The notes: generated from the sequence alone by a model not told the origin. Numbered from the stretch's first letter, positions 26,401-45,439 are shown. The stretch: 64,000 nucleotides of DNA from Dipetalonema caudispina (GCA_013365325.1 JABVXV010000002.1:620001-684000), one strand, 5' to 3'. Made by a program: numbers and translations.

Positions 26401-28138
26401 TACAATAATAACTTTTCATATCAATATATCAATGAGACTTAAACATGTTTGTTGTTTAGTGTAATCCTATAAAATTTTCATTGTCTTTCAAATTAATTAA
26501 ATCTTAAGCTGTTTTACTCTCCTCCACTAATTTCACTTTCTAGTTATCACGGATTCGAAAAGATTCAACTTTTATCACTACCAAAACTCTCACCATAATC
26601 TCTCCTTCACTTACAAGTATTTTCCGATGCTAATTCAAGATATTTAATGAATTTTGTTCAATAAATTTCGAATTCATCAAATACTGGAACAGTATACTAT
26701 AAATAAAAGTAATCTATTCAACCACTAAGCGGATAATATGTCCAAAAGTAAAGTGTAGTAAATAAAAGCAACCATAAAAATAAAAATTAAATCTGATGCA
26801 GAGGGTGGAAATAACGGTCTGAGTCATTGTATTCGTTGGATTAACATTATACTAATCACGGGAATAAATCATATATCAGATCTGGTTGTTGTTTCAGAAC
26901 GAATATCAGAAAAATGTCCCGAACAGCAAAAGAATACTATGAATCGTATTCAAGGAATTTCAACTGCTAGTTCCAATTTTGACTTTAATAACCACCTTAC
27001 AAGGTAACATTATTTCAGCAACATTATAATTATAAGCCTTTAACGCGATCTTAACAATACTGCAAGATTGTTCACATGTAGTTAAAATGACCGAAAGCAA
27101 TCAGTAAAATGTATGCAATAAACCTCTCCACTAATTTTATAACTTCTCTACTATTACTCTATGATTCATTGCTCATCTGATACTGGGCGTTCCAAAATTT
27201 TCATTTCAAGCACAACAGCAGAGATTTGAACTGAAACATTTAATAAACTCAAATTAGGGTATTTAAATCAGCAGCAATCTGTTTCAATAATGAGTTGCCA
27301 CAATCGAACAATTTCTGAAGAAATGTTTGCGGCACCTGGAACTCCTGGGCCATTCCGATCCAAGCACTTCTCATAATCGAAAGGTTGAGTTGTTATACTT
27401 TCACATAAATACGCCTTGTATATAATACACATCTTTTCACAATATTTCTACCACTCACTGATACTGCCTAATTTATTGGCCAAACAACACCTATGACAGA
27501 AATTTTTTTAACGCAAAATTTGATTCCCATATGAGCAAATCGCAAAAGCAAGTAGTCGTGCTAGAACCATAATTAAGCAGCATTAAATAGCGTAATCGAA
27601 CAGAACTCTTATGGCATAAAAGAATTCAGCAAAATATGGATTATATAAGAGATTTCATCACTTCTTATTCTTCTTATTAATTTTTAGCATTGTAAAACAG
27701 GGATGCCATTATAAAAGTATAGAATGAATGAAGATTTAAATAATAGATAATTATGTACAAACAGTTTACAACACACATCATGAATGCTGAAGGTAACGTT
27801 AAGCAACTTACAAACATCGTATCATCCTTTGCGCTTCTTTTCTCCCCCTCGTTTACTAACCTTCCGACTAAGTTGAAAGTTTTAGAAATTGCAATTTTAT
27901 CTTTAAAATAGGTCATGACTCAGCAAAAGGCATATGCTAGTCGTGACATATATCAGTGTGTTCTTGTATACAGTAGTCTAAATATGTTATTGAATGCAAT
28001 AATCTAAACAATATAGATAAATTAATGCACTATTATCATTTAGAAATCTATAAAAAATGTGAGTAGAATACGTTAAAAGCTGAAGTGAAACTGTTTGTAA
28101 ATGACTAATAAACGTCATTTATCGACTGCATTTATCTG
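23420..28138. other. Gene-poor stretch of 4.7 kb
   Basis: This is the longest empty stretch in the window. Open frames at 23955-24197 (plus) and 27677-27916 (minus) lack splice support and family resemblance. It contains a perfect palindrome (listed separately) and a short CTT-rich run near 25890-25912. It probably includes the promoter of the STK32-like kinase at its left end. Confidence 0.6.
24605..24651. repeat. Perfect 47-nt palindrome
   Basis: Two exact 23-base inverted arms flank a single central base. The left arm begins ATTTAAACAAAAATATTTTG. It contains no GC-rich loop or T-run of a bacterial terminator, and no flanking target duplication was seen. It may be a hairpin-forming site or the relic of a small element; function unknown. 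Confidence 0.9.
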
Positions 28139-33769
<5,631 letters not shown>

Positions 33770-34732
33770 ATCAGTTTATCTCGAAAACTGAAAAATGATA
33801 AGAACTATTAATAGAGGCATTTATTGACCCAGTGATAACAAGTGCCAATAATCACAACAATATTGACATTTACTTAAACATAAATTCTATAAAAAAATCC
33901 TCCGAGTATTCTATAGAAACTTTACAGAAAGTTCCTATCGGTTCCTTTTAAATCGACAATACGAATCACTTCCAACCAGCATACTAGTTTTCTTTTCACC
34001 TCTTGCCCTGTTATCGTTACCAGTCAACCAGTATGCATTAAATATGGAATAATAATAGCTTTCACTAATTTCTTGCTCCAAGTTAAAATAATTTTTCTAT
34101 TTTAAACATTAGAAATATCAATGGATATATACATCAGATCAAGGAATAATCATAATGAGAAAATTTGAATTTAGTATTCCAAAAATGTCGTGAAACATAT
34201 CGACCGTCATACTTCTACAAATAACCATACCTAATGTTGTTACAAGTAACCATTTACGAGCAATTCAAGACAAAATTTGAAAAAATTCAGCTGGATTACG
34301 ATGGTGCTTAATTGAATCCGCCTATTCTCAACAAGTACTCTGCAGTATCACACGATTATGAAAACACAGAGTTCTATCCATGACGAAAAGTTCATGGTAA
34401 CATGCATTCTCTAACGATCCTACACATTTCTCCCAAACTACATTTCTGATACAGAATGCATGGTTGAATGTTATACCATTCCATTGCACTTCCCTTCCAA
34501 TTCATTTCAATCTCAACAAAATGAATTCCATTCATGGTCACAGTAGCACTTCACCTCAAGACTGCCGTACTTGACATTGCTATCCCAACTTTACCCTACT
34601 TATGCCTTAGTGACACGTCGATTTTCATTGAGGGCAGCCGTGAAGAAGAGCGACTGGTGTTGCACGTAAGGGGACGATCGGTTGCGTGATAATTGGATTA
34701 TGCTTGGGAGTACCTGAAGGATATATTTTAGG
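33770..34732. promoter_or_regulatory. Divergent intergenic region, YME1L / mago
   Basis: The two genes point away from each other across 963 bases, so both promoters are expected here. An ATATATTTTAG acceptor (34721-34731) abuts the mago ATG, consistent with trans-splicing. A GC-richer patch at about 34610-34690 is the most promoter-like segment. No defined element is recognised. Confidence 0.5.
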
Positions 34733-36021
34733 ATGTCAGGAGATAGTCTGAACGATTTCTACTTGCGTTACTACGTTGGTCACAAAGGGAAGTTCGGTCA
34801 CGAATTCCTAGAATTCGAATTTCGTCCGGATGGCAAGATGCGGTATGCAAACAATAGTCAGTACAAGAATGACACGTTGATCCGGAAGGAAGCATATGTC
34901 GGTAAAATTGTTATCGAAGAACTAAAACGTATTATCGATGATTCGGAAATCATGCAAGTACGCTTTTTTTTCATATTATCTGATTACCCTTACAAAACAG
35001 AACATTCCCGACATATACCATATATCCGTAGTTATTCATTCAAGCTTTTGCTTAGTGCTTATTACCAAGTATGAAGCTTTCAACAGTTTTTTCATCTTTC
35101 TCATTTTCTTCATGTTTTTCACTCGGTGTAGTTTAAAAATTCTTACATCATGCATCACAGCTTCCATGTTCTATTGAAATTTTTGTTGTTTGCCAGTCAT
35201 TTTCCAAATTTAGGTATTAGACTGCTGCTTACTTAGTACCATTCTCTTCACTGTTTTATGGAAATTTTAATTCGTCAACTCTTGACGTATATGCTATTCA
35301 AGCTGCTATGTTCCTGAAGGGACTTTTCCTTTTTTATCCCAACAGTAACTGCAAAATTAAAGGAAGGATTAGGCAGAGTAGAATCTGACATGATTTTAAC
35401 CTGCAACAATTTTTTATTATGGTGATTTTCCTGCTGTTCTGTGTTGATATATAGTGAAAATTGTTGTATTGAGATCTGTTCGATGAGTGAAGTGTCCCGT
35501 TCTTTGTATTTAATATTTGAATCATCATAGGAAGATGATGCAACTTGGCCGGAACCGGATCGCATTGGTAGACAAGAATTGGAAATTCTTCATAATGATG
35601 AACACATATCTTTCACTACAAGGTAATACTCTTTACACGTTTACTAGTGATTACTCTGCTGTTGTTTCTATCGTGGAGATATTGTTGCTGACATGTCGAA
35701 TGGTGTAAAATTTTATATTAACGTCTTCTCAAGAAACTTCATTGTCATGGTAACGTATACCCTGGCACGTCGTACTAATTAAAGTTAGCCGGATGATACT
35801 GCACCCTTTCATCTCCAGGTTTGTCTTGCATGAGATCAGACCTAACTAGAGGGGAACTGTCGGGCTCTATAATAATGTGTTTCAGCAAAATTGGTTCTGC
35901 TGCAGACGTAAACAAAAGCAGGGATCCAGAAGGATTGAGATCCTTTTACTATCTCGTGCAAGATCTCAAATGTTTGGTTTTTTCGTTAATTGGCATGCAC
36001 TTCAAGATCAAACCTATCTAA
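34733..36021 (+). CDS. mag-1: Mago nashi, exon junction complex core protein
   Basis: Three exons (34733-34957, 35531-35622, 35886-36021) join in phase to 150 aa, the usual size of this very conserved protein. It contains [20 protein letters not shown], the [13 protein letters not shown] segment and the C-terminal [10 protein letters not shown]...FKIKPI end. Mago pairs with Y14 and locks the exon junction complex on spliced mRNA, and is needed in mRNA localisation and germline sex determination in C. elegans. The start follows a splice acceptor by one base, suiting a trans-spliced leader. Identification is secure. Confidence 0.98.
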
Positions 36022-36916
36022 GGTTGCATTACAGTTTGTTACTCTTATTTCGTTATTAATCTGTTTTTTGTTCAGTTGACTTGTCTTTACGTAACGGCAA
36101 TCCCGAAATAAATGCGGTTGCGGAATAATTTAAATCTGAAGAGTAAGCGAGATAATTTTTTGGGTTTTTTTCCAAATTTCTTTCTTCCTACCCACTTTAT
36201 CTTGAGGGTTTTTGATTGTTGATTGCATACTATAACTTTATTGTATACGTAACTTTATATAAAAATTAAGAATTGAAGCTCCAGTAATGTATGCATTTCC
36301 TTACCTAAATAAACGAACAGTATGAATGTCAACCAGCATACTTGATAAATGTGAAAGCAGTAATAATAGAGATGGTTCTAAAATAAGTAACAACAAATAT
36401 AGATATAGAAAAAAAGCAAAGTAATAGTCAGGGGGAAAATTACATATATATATATATATATAAGTTCCTACTCTTAGATGCCATAAGGCATAGGCCTGTG
36501 ATTAAAAATGATCTTTAATAAAGGATAATGAAAATATCTGATGAACCCTCAACCATATATCTTTCACATAACAACATTTATCAGAGATAGGTTTGCGCAC
36601 AAGATATTTTGTTATCAGAAAAAGTTTAATAGTTGAGCGGACATGGGAAGGAAATGCTGTGGAAGGATCAGTTTCAACGGTGTTGCAAATCAAAGTCAAG
36701 TAGCATTTACTGATCAATAAGACGTAGCTATTAGATCTGATATTTTCCAAGATGATTCTTCGACTTATTAACACAGAAAAACGTCTGGTTTGAAGAAGCT
36801 GACGTTAGTAAACACGATATGATAGGTTATATGAGTCTTGACAACTTCACGTCCTGTATTACTTTTTGAAACATATGACGGGACATAAGACAAGTTTTGT
36901 TTGTATGCAGTGTCTT
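36022..36916. other. 3' region between mago and the SWEET gene
   Basis: The convergent 3' ends of mago (plus) and the transporter (minus) meet here. It has an AT repeat at 36444-36462. Open frames such as 36502-36774 on the minus strand have no splice or family support. Confidence 0.6.
36444..36462. repeat. AT microsatellite
   Basis: A short AT dinucleotide run in the intergenic region downstream of mago. Confidence 0.85.
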
Positions 36917-38505
36917 TCACTGGATAGTGATTGCAACTATCTGCTTATTTCTGGGGAAATATAGAAACGGTAATAATTGGACAACCGCGATCACTGATGC
37001 AATAGCGTTTGGTACCTGAAACATATCTCGTTACTGAACGGTCTTAGAACTGCTGGAGAATCTCAAGCTTGATTTTATAGAGCACAATATACTTGATAGA
37101 CGACTTTCTATATCCATTCCACTTGATTTTTTGTCTCTTAAAGCGATGATTGACGGAAGAGCTAACTTCACGAAAGAAACTCAATACCTTTATATAAATA
37201 TCATCAATAAGAATTCCATATAGCAGCCATTCCGTTGTTACAAGAAGTGTCAGACAACAGAGGGGCAATGGCATTGTTTCTGTGCAACGCGTACGAAAAA
37301 CTTCACGCTGAAATTCATGGATTTTAGAATTGACCTTGAAGAAAACTTTGAAATTTTTTCTGAAATAATAAAGCAATGGAAAATATGTTCATCTCGCTTA
37401 CCAAAGCTTCCAAAGGCGAGGCAGCAGTAAGTACATTGAATATCACACAACACATTCCCAAACGTGAACGGACCATTTCCAACGGTAAGCCATAATAATG
37501 GATATAATAATGTGCACTCATCAAAAATATCATTTCCATAAAAACTAATCTGATGCAACGTTTCTATAATTGATAGCATCACATTCAAAATTAAAGTTTT
37601 TTGATTTCCTTCCTTGCGCTAATCAATGTTAAGCAACAATTACCAACCTTTGTAGCATACGGAGCCATCATGAAATAATAAAAAATATAAAATGAATAGA
37701 GCAATACAGCCACCGAATTGACGCATACCACAGCCTGAAACGTAAGTATATTCACTGAGGCTCGCCACCCCTACTTCTCATCGGGCTCACGAACTGATCT
37801 GATTCTTCAAAAAAAAAAAAAAAAAAAAAAAAACCGCTTTGTTCCGTAATAGGAAACGTCCTAATGAAAAAGAACTTTCAATTTTGAATAAATACCTTAT
37901 CATGTCGTAAGAGACCATATTGTAACCATAGTTGTCCAGAAAGGAAACCAGTGTGAAATGGAGTCGAACTGATACCATTTGTTGTCCTTTGAGACTGAAA
38001 TAATTTAATTGCTAGGTACCAGTCAAAGTTTGACTTTTTCACTTCCTCCAAGTCCTGATTGTTAGTATGTATCATAACATGAAATTCTACAATTTAACAA
38101 AATAAATCAACAAGAAATTAGCGACAAATATATCTCTTAAATTTTTACAGCCAAAACATTTCTAAATTCCTTCAACGAACCGAATTTCCTCTCAGTAATA
38201 AAACTTTCTCAGGTTTCCACAAATAGCATATAACTTCCCTCCCTGAATTAAAAGGTTTCAGTATCACTATGCACTTTCGTATCAAAAATACGCTATTGCT
38301 TCAACTTCAGGGGTCTGTTTCATTTCGAATGCACCATCAATGAAATCATATTTGTAACGCTCGAAAATGATGGAAAACATACCCGTATACGCCAACATAT
38401 CTCCAAACCGGCTAAAAACAGACATACTGTAGTTCCGATTGCAAATGTGCAAAGCCAACTCAAGAATTGACTCGGATATGCGTCCTCGATATGTGTTGTT
38501 GTCAT
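36917..38505 (-). CDS. SWEET (MtN3/saliva) sugar transporter
   Basis: Six exons (38505-38383, 37994-37896, 37734-37648, 37563-37402, 37307-37188, 37015-36917) join in phase to 229 aa, the normal size for animal SWEETs. Two MtN3 repeats are visible. Repeat one has RTTNGISSTPFHTGFLSG and LWLQYGLLRHD. Repeat two has ASPLEALREV, ETMPLPLC, EWLLYGILIDDIYIKVPN and a last span. Seven membrane segments are expected. SWEETs move mono- or disaccharides down their gradient across the plasma or Golgi membrane. C. elegans has several swt genes, and which one this matches cannot be told. The C-terminal cytosolic tail is very short. Confidence 0.9.
37809..37833. repeat. Poly-A tract of 25
   Basis: A homopolymer run in the second intron of the SWEET gene (poly-T on the coding strand). 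Confidence 0.95.
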
Positions 38506-39488
38506 TTTTTCAGTACTATTCCTCTCATTTAATTAACTTGATCATAATATCACCGTACTTCTATAAACCATCTTAAGCAAAAACAAATTAAGGATGACGA
38601 GATGGACGCTACGCATTAATGCATTAATGAGTTTCAACTCAAACACACAGCATCAAAGTTACTCCGTAAGTCTTCGTTGTGTTCTAGTAGCTAATTATTC
38701 TCTAAATAAGGTGACTTCTGCAAACTCAAAACAGATTACGAATCAAAGAATCATACCTACTTAATTTGTCCTAAAACACTGTAGTAACCTTGAAAGACAC
38801 TCAATTTCTTGAAGTTTTAAATTAAGAGACAACACGTTATCGATACTCTAAAATTCTTAACCTTTCTTTAACAATGGACAGAGTGAGAATAATGCAGTGA
38901 AAGTGCAAGCTATAAGTTTAAATATCCCATAACTACGTCAAATAGCGCCCGAATCAATGATGTACGTTTATTGAAAGAATAATTAAAAGATGACTAGCTG
39001 TTTAGCACCATCATAAAAATCAAATTTTGCAACTCCGAACAGCTAAACTAGTGAAATGAGACCTTTTTTCACGACAAACTGTTAAGAAAGAGAGAAGAAA
39101 ACAAAATTTACTTCAATGCTTTCAAAAAGACAAAATAATAAGAGGTAACCAGACAATTATTTTGCAGGAATCGAAAAGAAAACGGTAAAAATAGTTCCCA
39201 CACTCTAAAATAACACAATTTATGCATTTCAAAAAATTAGTGAAAAATATACATACATTTTCTTCTGTATTACCGGTTCCGTTATTGGAAGCTATTATTA
39301 AATGTCTTTCCTAGAATGGTGCAACACAAAGACTTACTCTATATGAAGTAAATAACATTTTCATCCGATTGCGTATTACAATGTTTCGAAGTAAAGTAGC
39401 CTTAAACTGCATAAATGATTATACAATAACGAATGCAATAATAGGAAACTTGATAATACCAACATAATGCTGCTTCAATAAGATTATA
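38506..39488. other. Intergenic, no gene seen
   Basis: The region lies between the TIM17 stop and the SWEET start, both on the minus strand. It likely carries TIM17's 3' UTR and the SWEET promoter. No exon-like frame was found. Confidence 0.6.
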
Positions 39489-41068
39489 TTAGTAAGGTTG
39501 AGCTAATGAGAATGGGACAGCAGAAGCATCTCCAGAAACACTGGAAGCAGAACTACTTCCAGCGTTTCCATACTTCTGTTGTTGTTTTGTGTTTAAAATT
39601 GCCGGATCTTCCAACTCATGTTGTTGCACAGCATTCGGATCCAACACCATTCCAGCAAATTTACCGACTGCTAATGATGCTACTTCAATCATACCCACTA
39701 TCACTGCTCCAACGGCTGCCGAACCCACCATTACCTGCAATGAACATAATATTCTGTGAGAGTTAGTCAAACGAAAAATCCTGGGATCACCAATAAAAAA
39801 CTTATCAACCAGGTTAATAAACCTGCATCTAGGAAACAATAAAGGCCTGACTACAATAGGAACTCGCAAATATCCTCAATCTATAACATAAACAGGTTAT
39901 TTCTAGATTTCATCATTTAGTTTTTTAATGAATATAATCCACAAGATAAATTTTGAACAAATGTATAATCGTGATCCAAAAAATGAATGAAATATGCAGA
40001 ACAGCTTTTGACGATTCAGAAATACAAACCATGGGGCCAGACCGTACAGCCAATAGGGCACCAGTTAGTCCACCAGATACGATTGGATTGAGCATATCTT
40101 CCTGCAATAGTTGCATAGATAATGGAAACATGCTATGTAAGAACAATAAATAAAACCTTTTCTTTTGCAAAAATAGTTTTTTAAAACAAATTCTTTAAAG
40201 GTACAAAAATAAATTCAGTACAACCAATATAACTGAAAAGCAAAATAATTGTAAACCTTCTTTCTTATGGCTACTAGACTGCAATCAATTGCACTAAATA
40301 AACCGCCCCATGCCGCAAACTGTCCACCAACGACTGGTGATCGCGTACGTACCTATAATCAAATAAGATATATAGCTAAGAAGCCTTTTCGAGGATGAAT
40401 CAACTGGTCAATATCAAAAAATACTATTAAGAAAATACCTCACGCACGATACCAACAAGTTTATGTCCCCATGGGGAATTTCTAAAGCCACTGTGAGCGT
40501 GAAATATAGATCCACCAGCTAGGCCTAATGAAAATGCACCACCAACATCATCTCCAATTCTGTATGGACTGAAAAGTGAATTTCTACTATCAGTTAGGCA
40601 TAAATGAATGAACTGTAAAACAAAATTAGGTAAGTTGTAATACATATTATATTTTGTTGATATCTACTATACGACCTAATAACAGTTCTATGAATCTCAC
40701 TGTCGCATTCAGCTGCATTAGAACCTTACTTATCGTAACAAAAGTAGCATCCGATGAAAAAAACGCTCTGATACAAAACATGAATGAGGATAGGTGTAAG
40801 AAAAGATGAAAGTATATTTAAAAATATAGCAGCAGTGAGATGATAATTAATAATAGAATGCAAATAATCAACTTTTACTTGTAATTTGCATTTGTAAAAA
40901 AAAAAAAAAAAAAACGCAGAAGTTATAAAAGGTGATAATAAATAACTGCCATTTATTGTATCAAAAACTTGAAAGCGGTAAGTGTGAGCTGAAGTTAGTT
41001 CGAAAGAAACAAATAATGATAGTTAATAGTAAACAAAAGCTTACTTACCACGGTTCACGATCATCCAT
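39489..41068 (-). CDS. TIMM17: TIM17, channel-forming subunit of the inner-membrane TIM23 translocase
   Basis: Five exons (41068-41049, 40568-40439, 40352-40257, 40101-40030, 39734-39489) join in phase to 187 aa. The start reads [19 protein letters not shown], close to the invariant Tim17 opening, and [26 protein letters not shown] and [15 protein letters not shown] match the Tim17/22/23 membrane segments. The protein sits in the inner mitochondrial membrane and moves presequence proteins into the matrix. The C-terminal tail (EDPAILNTK onward, Ser/Ala/Gln-rich) is unconserved. The first coding exon is only 20 bases. The divergent upstream region is shared with the gene at 41428. Confidence 0.96.
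40896..40914. repeat. Poly-A tract of 19
   Basis: A homopolymer run in the first intron of TIM17. Confidence 0.9.
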
Positions 41069-41427
41069 TCGTTCAAACAGAAAGTGTGACTAATTGCTGG
41101 CAACAAGTAACTTTGTATACCAAGTATTACCTGAAATCAACCTTGTTAATCTGGAATTCGCCTCCCCTCGCCACATCCTACCCTACTTCCCCCCAATCAC
41201 TTCAACGATCCCCCCAGGAATAACCTCACGTAGCTATGAGCTGTAAATATATCACTAATGCCCGTTAAAATGTGACTAATGTCAGAAGGGATTTTGAATT
41301 TTCGTAACTTTCTCTCTGCTTTGTTTGTTCGCGTAGATTCACGAGAGTTTTCCACGTATACGTGTACTTATGATATTTTGCGCAGTTTTTAAATTGCTCT
41401 ATTCAGCAAGTGCTTTAGATGTAAAAA
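41069..41427. promoter_or_regulatory. Divergent intergenic region, TIM17 / unknown gene
   Basis: Only 359 bases separate the two start codons on opposite strands, so the promoters must overlap or abut. A C-rich block at 41157-41220 stands out from the AT-rich surroundings and may be the shared core. No specific factor site is claimed. Confidence 0.5.
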
Positions 41428-42681
41428 ATGTGGAACAAGTCAATTGATGATATTGCTACGGACAGTGATCATAAGAATAGTATTAGTAAAGAAAGTGATG
41501 ATACGAACAGTTTGTCGATTAACGATTTCTCGTGCAGCATGTATTATCCAATTAGTGACGATTTTTTAAGACAGAAACGTCGTTGGAAATTTCGAGAATG
41601 GTTATTCGTTCATTTTTAAAAGTTTTTTTCATAGGAGAATAAAATTTGATTATTACTGTTGTTTTAATTCAGTGGATAAATTGAAAGCAAAATGATTACA
41701 TTCAACTGTATGTAAAACAGATGAGACAGGTTTTATCCTCGTAAGATTCAATAACACATTTTGTAAATTGCTACTGATGTTTTTACTACCGTAGTGTTTT
41801 ATCTCCCATTTTTCTTCCAACCCCAGCATGGCACTCTGTAACGAATATGATTTTATGGAATATTTGTTTTAGCTAATTGACTAAGAATATTACATTCCAT
41901 GAAGTTAATTTTTTTTTTAAACTTGGTGTTTCAATAAATAAATAACGAATGAATAAATTAATTCACATGTTGGCTTACTCAAGTTTCACGTTTCTATTAT
42001 GAATCATTTCCTGATTGTCCGGCACTATGGGTTTAAAATTTGTGGTGAGACGCGGTATTGTCATTGATATTCTCCTTCAAGTAATGGTTAATTCCTATTA
42101 ATGAACGAATGGAAATAATAGATAGAAGTGAATATATCGGGTATTTCCTTCTTTTTTTATTTAATATTACTCTCTCATTTCAGGTTTCCACAATGCTATC
42201 ATCCATGTAGTATTAATATTTTATATTTACGACTACCATCTATACCTTCCATATCACACTCACCACTGCCAGAGGATGGCATACCTGACAGTCCGTTATC
42301 GAAGCATACCAGTTCTGGAGAATCCTTGGTTTGTTTTGTTTCAAAATTTTATTTCCGAATTAATTTACTTAAAACTATTAAAATAACTCGCATTATTAGA
42401 CGAACTTGTCAAATTATAACGAGAAAAGAATCTCATCGAGACAAAAAAAAGACCGACAATGGCCGAGATGCGTCGGACACGATGGAAAGGGAAATTTTAG
42501 ACTTAAAACTATTCGAGGAGCATTGTTACCTGTTAACCGAATAAGTTCATGTGGTTCAAACTTCAGATGGTGTTATAATCTTTCAAAAAATCTTTTTGCA
42601 GAATTTTCAGCCTGCACAATTACTACTTTTGATGACTATATGGACAATCAGTTTTTTAATATTTCTTATACAGGAAGTTAA
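41428..42681 (+). CDS. Unrecognised 199-aa protein
   Basis: Three exons (41428-41600, 42184-42328, 42400-42681) join in phase to 199 aa with good splice signals (TTTCAG and TTATTAG acceptors). The N-terminal third is Ser/Asp-rich and acidic, followed by RQKKDRQWPRC-type basic patches and a Cys/Phe-rich C-terminus. No signal peptide or membrane span is evident and I do not recognise a family. It ends only 40 bases before the F-box gene's start codon on the same strand, so the two may share a transcript or, with another splice, form one protein. Confidence 0.55.
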
Positions 42682-42721
42682 AAGCATAATAGTTTAGAAC
42701 GACTCGACAAGCTGTTCCGTT

Positions 42722-45439
42722 ATGTTGGAAGACTTACCTGAACATGTACATATAGAAATCCTGAAGTATGTGCATCCAAATGAGCGTTTCAAAAAGGTTT
42801 CCCTCGTTTCCAAATATTGGTATACTGTTGTAAATCGAGGTATCTTTTGGCGTGAAATTTGCGTTCACTTATTCACATCACAGTGTTCCATGGATTCGTT
42901 GCGAACTTTTCTTTATAAGGCAGGTTCATTATCATTTTGCTAAGTTTATGGCGATGTACATGCATAGTGACGTGTTAATGCTACCGTATTCGGGTACTGC
43001 TGTCTGCACAACAAAGTTTGTGCCATTACAAAACGTCAGTAATGGAAATCAAATCAGTCATTAAGCACTGTAGTAAAACATTCCAGGCACAGAATCACGT
43101 TGAAAAAATTTGTATAAGTACTTCTTCCATAATGCCATTTCCTGAACAGATGTTGGTGGATTTATTTCCTTCTGTGATGCAGCGTGTTAGAGTGTTGGAT
43201 ATTGGTTTTTACGCTTGTAAGGATTTTATTTTGTTTTCACTTTTTTTACAATTATATTGCAAAAGAGGGCAGGATGTGATATTTTCGATTATTATTTCAG
43301 TTTTATCAGTAGTTTTGGTGGAGTTTTTCTTGAAATGCTTTCCGAATTTGGAAGAGTTAAATGTGGAGGGAACCAAGACGGTAATTTTTTATTAATTGTA
43401 TACATTTCGAATTTATTGAGACCTTAATATTTTTGAAGAAGTCTTTATTGCTGCAATTATGAAGACAGTTGTTGTGATACGTGAACAATGAGTCATTTTG
43501 GAAATATCTTATTTTGCAGCATAACGTGACATTTTCCTATAGAATTGTAGTAAACCTGTTTCCCGAGTTCAATAAACTGAGCGGAGATTGTATTTCAGAT
43601 TGGGAATGTTGTTTATTCAATGTTTTTGACGAAAGGTTTTCCGAATTTGAAGAAATTATTTATTTCATATTGTGCACCATTTTCTTCCGAAGATTATCGA
43701 AAATTTTGTCTAGTTAATCGACCGATAGAAGTGTTGAGCGTGGATGGAGATGCTTTTCTGGGTAACTGGTGAGTTTGGCTGTACCTTACTTTTTTGGATA
43801 TCTTTGTTATTCAATTTCAACTACTGTGCGCAATTTATGTCTTCGTTTAAGACTTCAGCATCAAATTTTATTCAAGATTTTTCAGTGCAGCAACTTATTT
43901 GGCTACGTCATCTTTTGTCAGCACACTCACGCGGTTGTACTTAGACGGAGAAGGATTGGATGATTTTGGTTTTCATGCTCTTACCGCTTGCAAAAAGTTG
44001 AACTTGCTTTCTGTTTCGTTTTGCGAGAATCTTACCGATGTCTCACTAGGTTATCTGAAGGTAGGCTTTGTGTTGAACTTGACATTACCAAGCGTGTGCA
44101 GTTATTCAGTAGTGCGATTTTGTGGATTGATATCATAATGCTTCGTACACGGAATTGTACCGACCCATCAAAAGTAGCTTTTTTGCAAGAATGAAGTCAC
44201 TGTGTTAGTCTTACCTCTGATCAGACTTCCTATTATTTGGGGCATTTTTTTGTGGTTGTGCGCGGCAAAAATTATGACATTTGCTCTTGTCATAGTCACA
44301 GCCATATTGAGACTGTTCTACTCTGGTTTTGTGGGAATAGTTGGAAAACTGGTAGTAAAAAAAACTGAAGATTTAGACTTTAACAAATCTGGAACATTTG
44401 CATCTGAGAAAAGGCATAGAATTCACCTCTGAAGGGCTATTGGAATTATTTCAATTGTTCGACGAAGATACAGGGTTTTTTGGAAGATTACGATTTCTAA
44501 ATCTCAGCGAATGCCCTTTTGTAGATGACAGTGTGGTCGATAGAATTACAAGAAGGTTAAAATTTTTAGTTGAAGCAGTTTCTGTTCTTATCAAGTATAT
44601 TGAATGAAGAGATATGTAATTTATATTTCTTTAATTTTGTGACCGTATAATTTATAAATTTCAAGCACATTTATATGTCACATTTATAAATATTAACTGA
44701 TTCCTTTTCGGGTTGTTAACCTTCCTTCCTGTTAAACATGTACATTTACTACCTTACGTACTCTTGCTTATCTCTTGTAATTGTGTTACAGCTGTCCCAA
44801 GTTACAGTCACTGAACTTAGCATGGAATTGGTCAGTTACAAATGTTGGTTTTACAATGATATTGGAACGCTTGAAGTAACTTATTACGTTTTTCCTTGCT
44901 TGTTTCTCATCGGCATTTTCTCTGTGATTGTTTAATTATCAGTTGACATTCCCATATTGCTATATTTCAGGATGCTTCAATTTCTTGATGTGACGGGTAT
45001 GAACTGCATCACAAGTTCTGCTTTGCTTTATATTCCAGACTTATATTTACCTAATCTACGCTTCCTCTCCATTGTACAGTGCCCTCGGGTTTGTTCATTT
45101 TAACATATTCTAGGGTTTAACAATGAGTTGATAATAAACAAATCACAAAATGCTTTTCTAACATGGGAAGAAGAATTGCCCAAATATCGGTTCGTGACAA
45201 GATTCGATTAATGAATTTGACAAACGATTAATTTTCAGTTCGATGAAATATCGTTGCAGACACTGCAGTTAAGGAAAAAAGATTTAATAATTGCTAATTA
45301 TCATTGCTATTATAATACCGTTACCATATCTGGTGATGAGGTATCATTTGGTGAACGATGCGATTCCAGATATACATATGCAGTAACGGATTTGTTACAA
45401 CAGTATGAAGGTTTTTGCTGTATGTCTACTCTGCGTTAG
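42722..45439 (+). CDS. F-box and leucine-rich-repeat protein
   Basis: Nine exons (42722-42923, 43040-43216, 43301-43380, 43599-43761, 43891-44060, 44377-44555, 44792-44875, 44971-45088, 45239-45439) join in phase to 457 aa. The F-box is at the N-terminus (residues about 2-45: LEDLPEHVHIEILKYV, SLVSKYW, IFWREI). It is followed by divergent leucine-rich repeats, for example FPNLEELNVEGT, FPNLKKLFISYC, LTRLYLDGEGL, LRFLNLSECPF and LPNLRFLSIVQCP. Such proteins recruit substrates to SCF ubiquitin ligases, the F-box binding SKP1. The substrate is unknown. The second exon's start (43040) is chosen by phase; the acceptor is not strong. A TTTAG site lies 28 bases upstream of the start, suitable for trans-splicing. 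Confidence 0.85.

Noticed and set aside
27290..27375. Minus-strand piece with NGPGVPGAA, suggestive of collagen
   Set aside because: Only one Gly-X-Y-like patch, no repeat, no clear acceptor or donor; likely chance.
43018..45439. Many alternative plus-strand frames
   Set aside because: They are read-through of introns or shifted frames of the F-box/LRR exons; the phase-closed nine-exon model explains the region.
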